DNA of 46,071 nucleotides from Pleurobrachia bachei (Eukaryota > Ctenophora > Tentaculata > Cydippida > Pleurobrachiidae), in NCBI GenBank assembly GCA_000695325.1, contig AVPN01000048.1, forward strand, positions 45,696 to 91,766. The letters run 5' to 3'. Positions 42,850 through 46,071 of this stretch are shown here, one piece after another. The notes beneath the pieces were generated by a model that was given only the letters and a program-made list of their open reading frames with translations, was not told the DNA's origin and did no database searches. Position 1 is the first letter of the stretch. The number at the start of each line of letters is the position of its first letter. The position numbers and the translations under genes are program-made.

Positions 42850-43309
42850 GCTGAATGGATAGCTAAGTTGTTCTTAAGGGGAGTCGGTAAAAAGGGGAAA
42901 ATATCGCAAAACAAAAACAAAAAAGGAAAAACGAAGCGAATTATTTTTTTAAATGACTTCATAACTTCATAAACTTCATAAATATCTTTGGCGAACGCTG
43001 CTAGCCCCCCGTTCTGCGTCACGCGCACAGGGATAAGGCAGCGCTTTTCAATAAATATCTTCAATGATAAACACAAGGTGTCAGGTGACTCGAATCTTGG
43101 AATGCGCTGCAATCCCCTCGTTTGCGCTGCCCGTAAAAGGGCCTGTAGCATATTATGCCAAACTCGAATCTGAATAAAATTCAAAAGTGAGCGCCACCGC
43201 GCCAGGCTGTAATCTTTTAGCGTCGCCGCGATGCGCGCAGCGTTTTTATCGCAACCGAAATAAAAAATAAAAAACACCGAGCTCAAAAATTTAAATTCCT
43301 TAAACGTTT
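42850..43309. other. upstream region of RNASEH2C, no gene seen
   Basis: Contains ACTTCATAA micro-repeats (about 42956-42982) and GC-rich stretches such as CGTCGCCGCGATGCGCGCAG. A long minus-strand frame (43286-42738) has low-complexity translation and overlaps RNASEH2C, so it is not called. Repeated at 45050-45509. Confidence 0.4.
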
Positions 43310-43502
43310 ACAGGAGCGACCGTGAAAGTAGGATTGGAGGTGGATGTGCACTCTATGTTCACTCTTCATTAGCTGTGTGTGACCAAGCATGTTTTGCGAG
43401 TGCTACTAACAATTTGATAGCTGTATATGTGAATGAAATAAATACAATTTTCGCTGTTGTTTACCGAGCTGAGTGTTCTATGTTGGACTTTAGGGAAACT
43501 AT
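43310..43502 (+). mobile_element. LINE endonuclease fragment, lower copy
   Basis: Identical to 45510-45702, then cut at the tandem junction into antisense APEX2. Confidence 0.8.
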
Positions 43503-44623
43503 GTTGATGGTGGTGGAATAGGTTTTGTTGTGCAAGAAGATGATTTGACAACTCGTTTGACACCCATTAGAGTCATCTGTTTCGGTTTTTTGTTCCTTTG
43601 TTTACTCTCCCGACAGTTCTCTTGTGACGGTCTTTTTCTAGCCTGATGTTCCTCTTGTTTCATGTTTTCCCGATGTTCCTCCCCCTCCTCTTGTGAGGAT
43701 CTCTTGTTTTCCCTGCCAAGATGGGCTAGGAGAGATGTTTGTTTGCCTCTCAACTCTGGATAGTGGGCACTACACTCACTAGGAACTGTCTCACAACCTT
43801 TCACCTCAATACCTTGCAGCTCACACACAACTGGGCAGTGATCAGACCCATACACCTCCGTTAGATGTGAACTGGATTGCAAATGGGGTTCAAGAGACGA
43901 TGAAACTAAGACATAATCAATTCTGGTGCCGTAGTTGTTCGTCCGTGCATTTAGCCCTGTGTTCCAGCATGTATAACTGTGTTTTATAGGACCGTGGAGG
44001 TGTCGAAACGTGTCAAGGAGAGGAGTTGTACTCAATATCTCGTTGAATAAAACTCGATCAGGACCAGATGACCATTCTTCTAGGAATTCTCGCTTCTTCT
44101 TCTGTTCACAAGCTTCTGCACTGTCCAAAATAATCGATTTCACGTTCAAATCACCGACAACAATAACATGACACCCCTCATTCCGAAACCTTTTCACCAG
44201 ATCTTGTAGGTGGCTAAGGAACTGTATCTTGTTTTCGAACTTGTTATCATCATCACCTTGGTATCCACAGGGTGCGTACAAATTAAATAACACCATAGTC
44301 TTCCCATCGGTCATATCGAAAAGAGTAACAAGGGACCTTCCCTCCTGTTCGCTGTCGAGAGTTTCAGAGCAATACCCAACTGAGCGGGGGCAAAAAGAGT
44401 TCTTCACGTAGGTAGCGACTCCGGCGTAACCGATTTTAGAGCGAGAAAAGTTGAAAAAAGTGTAGTGAGTCGCCAATTTACCGAGGGTAGTGTCAACTTG
44501 TGAGCGACTGAGTTTAATCTCTTGGAAACAGCATATATCTGGATCTCCCAGTTTATTTTGTAAACTGTCAGGGAGGTTTTTGAGGGTTCGAAGGCCGTTT
44601 ACATTCCATGTCACAATCTTCAT
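43503..44623 (-). pseudogene. APEX2 5' copy lacking the Zf-GRF finger
   Basis: Repeats codons 1 to about 372 of APEX2, with an intact nuclease domain and the linker motif, then runs into LINE sequence at the unit junction. If real it would encode a finger-less nuclease; an assembly copy is more likely. Confidence 0.85.
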
Positions 44624-44654
44624 CCTGCCATGAAGCTGCAAAAAATGTCAGTGG

Positions 44655-44999
44655 TTAGGAGTGAAGGGCATCCTGAATCGCAACAAGTTTATCAAGTGAT
44701 CCACCTCCCACTTTCCCATCCCATCCCCAAGTTGTAATCTTATCAAAAGTGGATCGGACAGATATCTCTTGCTCCTCCGAATCAGTGGTCACTTCATTTT
44801 TCTTCATTATCACTCCTACGTATCCATCGGGGAGAACCATTTCCCCAGAAACCAGCTTTTTTCCACGGAACGAAGAAGTTCCATCTTTAGCTTTGCAAAA
44901 CATTGTGTTCACATTGGCAGGTCCGCAATAATCGATCTTACAGGGCAATTTGTGGATCCCTCCAGAGGATTTGGGTTCTCCCCATGTTACAGGAATTGG
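44655..44999 (-). pseudogene. RNASEH2C copy with destroyed start
   Basis: Identical to RNASEH2C from the fourth codon on, except codon CCC is AAA (Pro to Lys). The ATG, acceptor and 5'UTR are replaced by the 50-nt block. Confidence 0.9.
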
Positions 45000-45049
45000 T
45001 AGGTACCGATCTTTAACCTTAACCACAATTGTTAAAAACCAGTTTCATA
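45000..45049 (+). other. 50-nt parallel-complement block 4
   Basis: Same-direction complement of 42800-42849, 50 of 50, with identical flanks. The lower copy has the RNASEH2C start codon and acceptor, so it is the authentic version. Confidence 0.95.
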
Positions 45050-45507
45050 GCTGAATGGATAGCTAAGTTGTTCTTAAGGGGAGTCGGTAAAAAGGGGAAA
45101 ATATCGCAAAACAAAAACAAAAAAGGAAAAACGAAGCGAATTATTTTTTTAAATGACTTCATAACTTCATAAACTTCATAAATATCTTTGGCGAACGCTG
45201 CTAGCCCCCCGTTCTGCGTCACGCGCACAGGGATAAGGCAGCGCTTTTCAATAAATATCTTCAATGATAAACACAAGGTGTCAGGTGACTCGAATCTTGG
45301 AATGCGCTGCAATCCCCTCGTTTGCGCTGCCCGTAAAAGGGCCTGTAGCATATTATGCCAAACTCGAATCTGAATAAAATTCAAAAGTGAGCGCCACCGC
45401 GCCAGGCTGTAATCTTTTAGCGTCGCCGCGATGCGCGCAGCGTTTTTATCGCAACCGAAATAAAAAATAAAAAACACCGAGCTCAAAAATTTAAATTCCT
45501 TAAACGT

Positions 45508-46071
45508 TTACAGGAGCGACCGTGAAAGTAGGATTGGAGGTGGATGTGCACTCTATGTTCACTCTTCATTAGCTGTGTGTGACCAAGCATGTTTTGCGAG
45601 TGCTACTAACAATTTGATAGCTGTATATGTGAATGAAATAAATACAATTTTCGCTGTTGTTTACCGAGCTGAGTGTTCTATGTTGGACTTTAGGGAAACT
45701 ATGTGTGTTTTGACGAACTTCATTGATAAGCATAGTGTGAGTGGGATGCCGGATGTGTTTGTATCTGGGGATTTCAATCTTCCGCTTTTTCAATGGGTAG
45801 ACGGAGCATCAATTCTGGCAGGAACAGACTGGGATCAGCTGCTAAAGGAATGTGTGGAGATGGGAGACGAGGACGGTTCATTGTTTGTTGAATTGTTACG
45901 TGACAAGGTGTTTCAAGTGGTCAAGGCAAACTGCAAGAGGAAAATTCCTGGAAGAAAGTTTGTGGACAAGGTACTCAGACATCTCCGTAGCCGACGACGT
46001 AAGCTGAATAAACGTCTTGTCAAATGGAAAAAAACTGGTAAACATCTATACCAGACACAGAAACTGGAGGA
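45508..46071 (+). mobile_element. non-LTR retrotransposon (LINE) endonuclease-to-linker fragment
   Basis: Open to the window edge. GGGCALYVHSSLAV, then AVVYRAE and SGDFNLPLFQW are signatures of the APE-type endonuclease of CR1/L2-like LINEs. Soon after, WDQLLKECVEM...RSRRRKLNKRL matches the linker before reverse transcriptase. The C-terminal endonuclease core, including the SDH motif, is missing between them, so the copy has an internal deletion and is 5'-truncated. Reverse transcriptase, if present, is beyond the window. Confidence 0.85.

Larger units (their letters stand above)
41303..45702. repeat. tandem duplication H (41303-43502 and 43503-45702)
   Basis: A 2200-bp unit with the 5' part of APEX2, RNASEH2C, the upstream region and a LINE fragment is repeated directly. 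Copies are almost identical except for the 50-nt block and a GGG/TTT difference at about 42770 / 44970. Confidence 0.95.

Noticed and set aside
42738-43286. 182-codon minus-strand frame upstream of RNASEH2C
   Set aside because: Overlaps the RNASEH2C 5' end in another frame, low-complexity translation, no domain; its presence in both tandem copies is only duplication.
1-46071. tRNA, rRNA or other structured RNA genes
   Set aside because: No cloverleaf with conserved T-loop or rRNA motif was seen by eye on either strand; covariance search was not possible.

Overview
This is nuclear DNA of a ciliated metazoan. It has GT-AG introns (about 50 bp to several kb), TACTAAC branch points, AATAAA signals, a TATA-box promoter, pogo-type MITEs, a LINE, and orthologues of animal cilium, ER and DNA-repair genes. 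I cannot name the species. Splice acceptors sit 1-2 nt before several start codons in genes packed head to tail, which suggests spliced-leader trans-splicing. That is known in hydrozoans, ctenophores, flatworms, rotifers and tunicates, among others.

Layout. Plus strand: a 203-aa villin-headpiece (dematin/abLIM-like) gene in five exons (249-5632). Minus strand, in transcription order from the right: RNASEH2C (42805-42455), APEX2 (42423-41020) and a CCDC138-like gene (40867-36833), spaced 31 and 152 nt apart. Next comes signal peptide peptidase (34777-27793, 10 exons), which carries in its fourth intron a plus-strand gene for an EGF-like type I membrane protein (31904-33534). After it lie DNAAF11/LRRC6 (23707-22349), CC2D2A (22140-16502), CFAP45 (16010-13004) and an EFHC1-like DM10 gene (12711-9130). 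These four cilium genes are on one strand, 208, 491 and 292 nt apart. Last is a TATA-driven gene for an unrecognised SP/K-rich protein (7382-6087). The right edge is a LINE endonuclease fragment. Two N gaps lie at 10679-11543 and 29782-30738, both in introns.

Nearly every gene has a local, almost identical 1-2.2 kb tandem copy that breaks or truncates it. Several look like alleles laid side by side by the assembler.

The strangest signal is a set of exactly 50-nt blocks in which one copy is the base-by-base complement of the other in the SAME direction (not the reverse complement). Four are proven by comparing duplicates (4018-4067, 4802-4851, 25243-25292, 45000-45049; each 50/50). A fifth is inferred in single-copy CFAP45 coding sequence near 15096-15145, where undoing it removes two in-frame stops. 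DNA strands are antiparallel, so no known mutation makes this. It looks like a read-handling or assembly error, and it corrupts gene models.

Biologically, the two compact same-strand gene runs (cilium: DNAAF11-CC2D2A-CFAP45-EFHC1; DNA repair: RNASEH2C-APEX2, then CCDC138) are the best candidates for undescribed operons.
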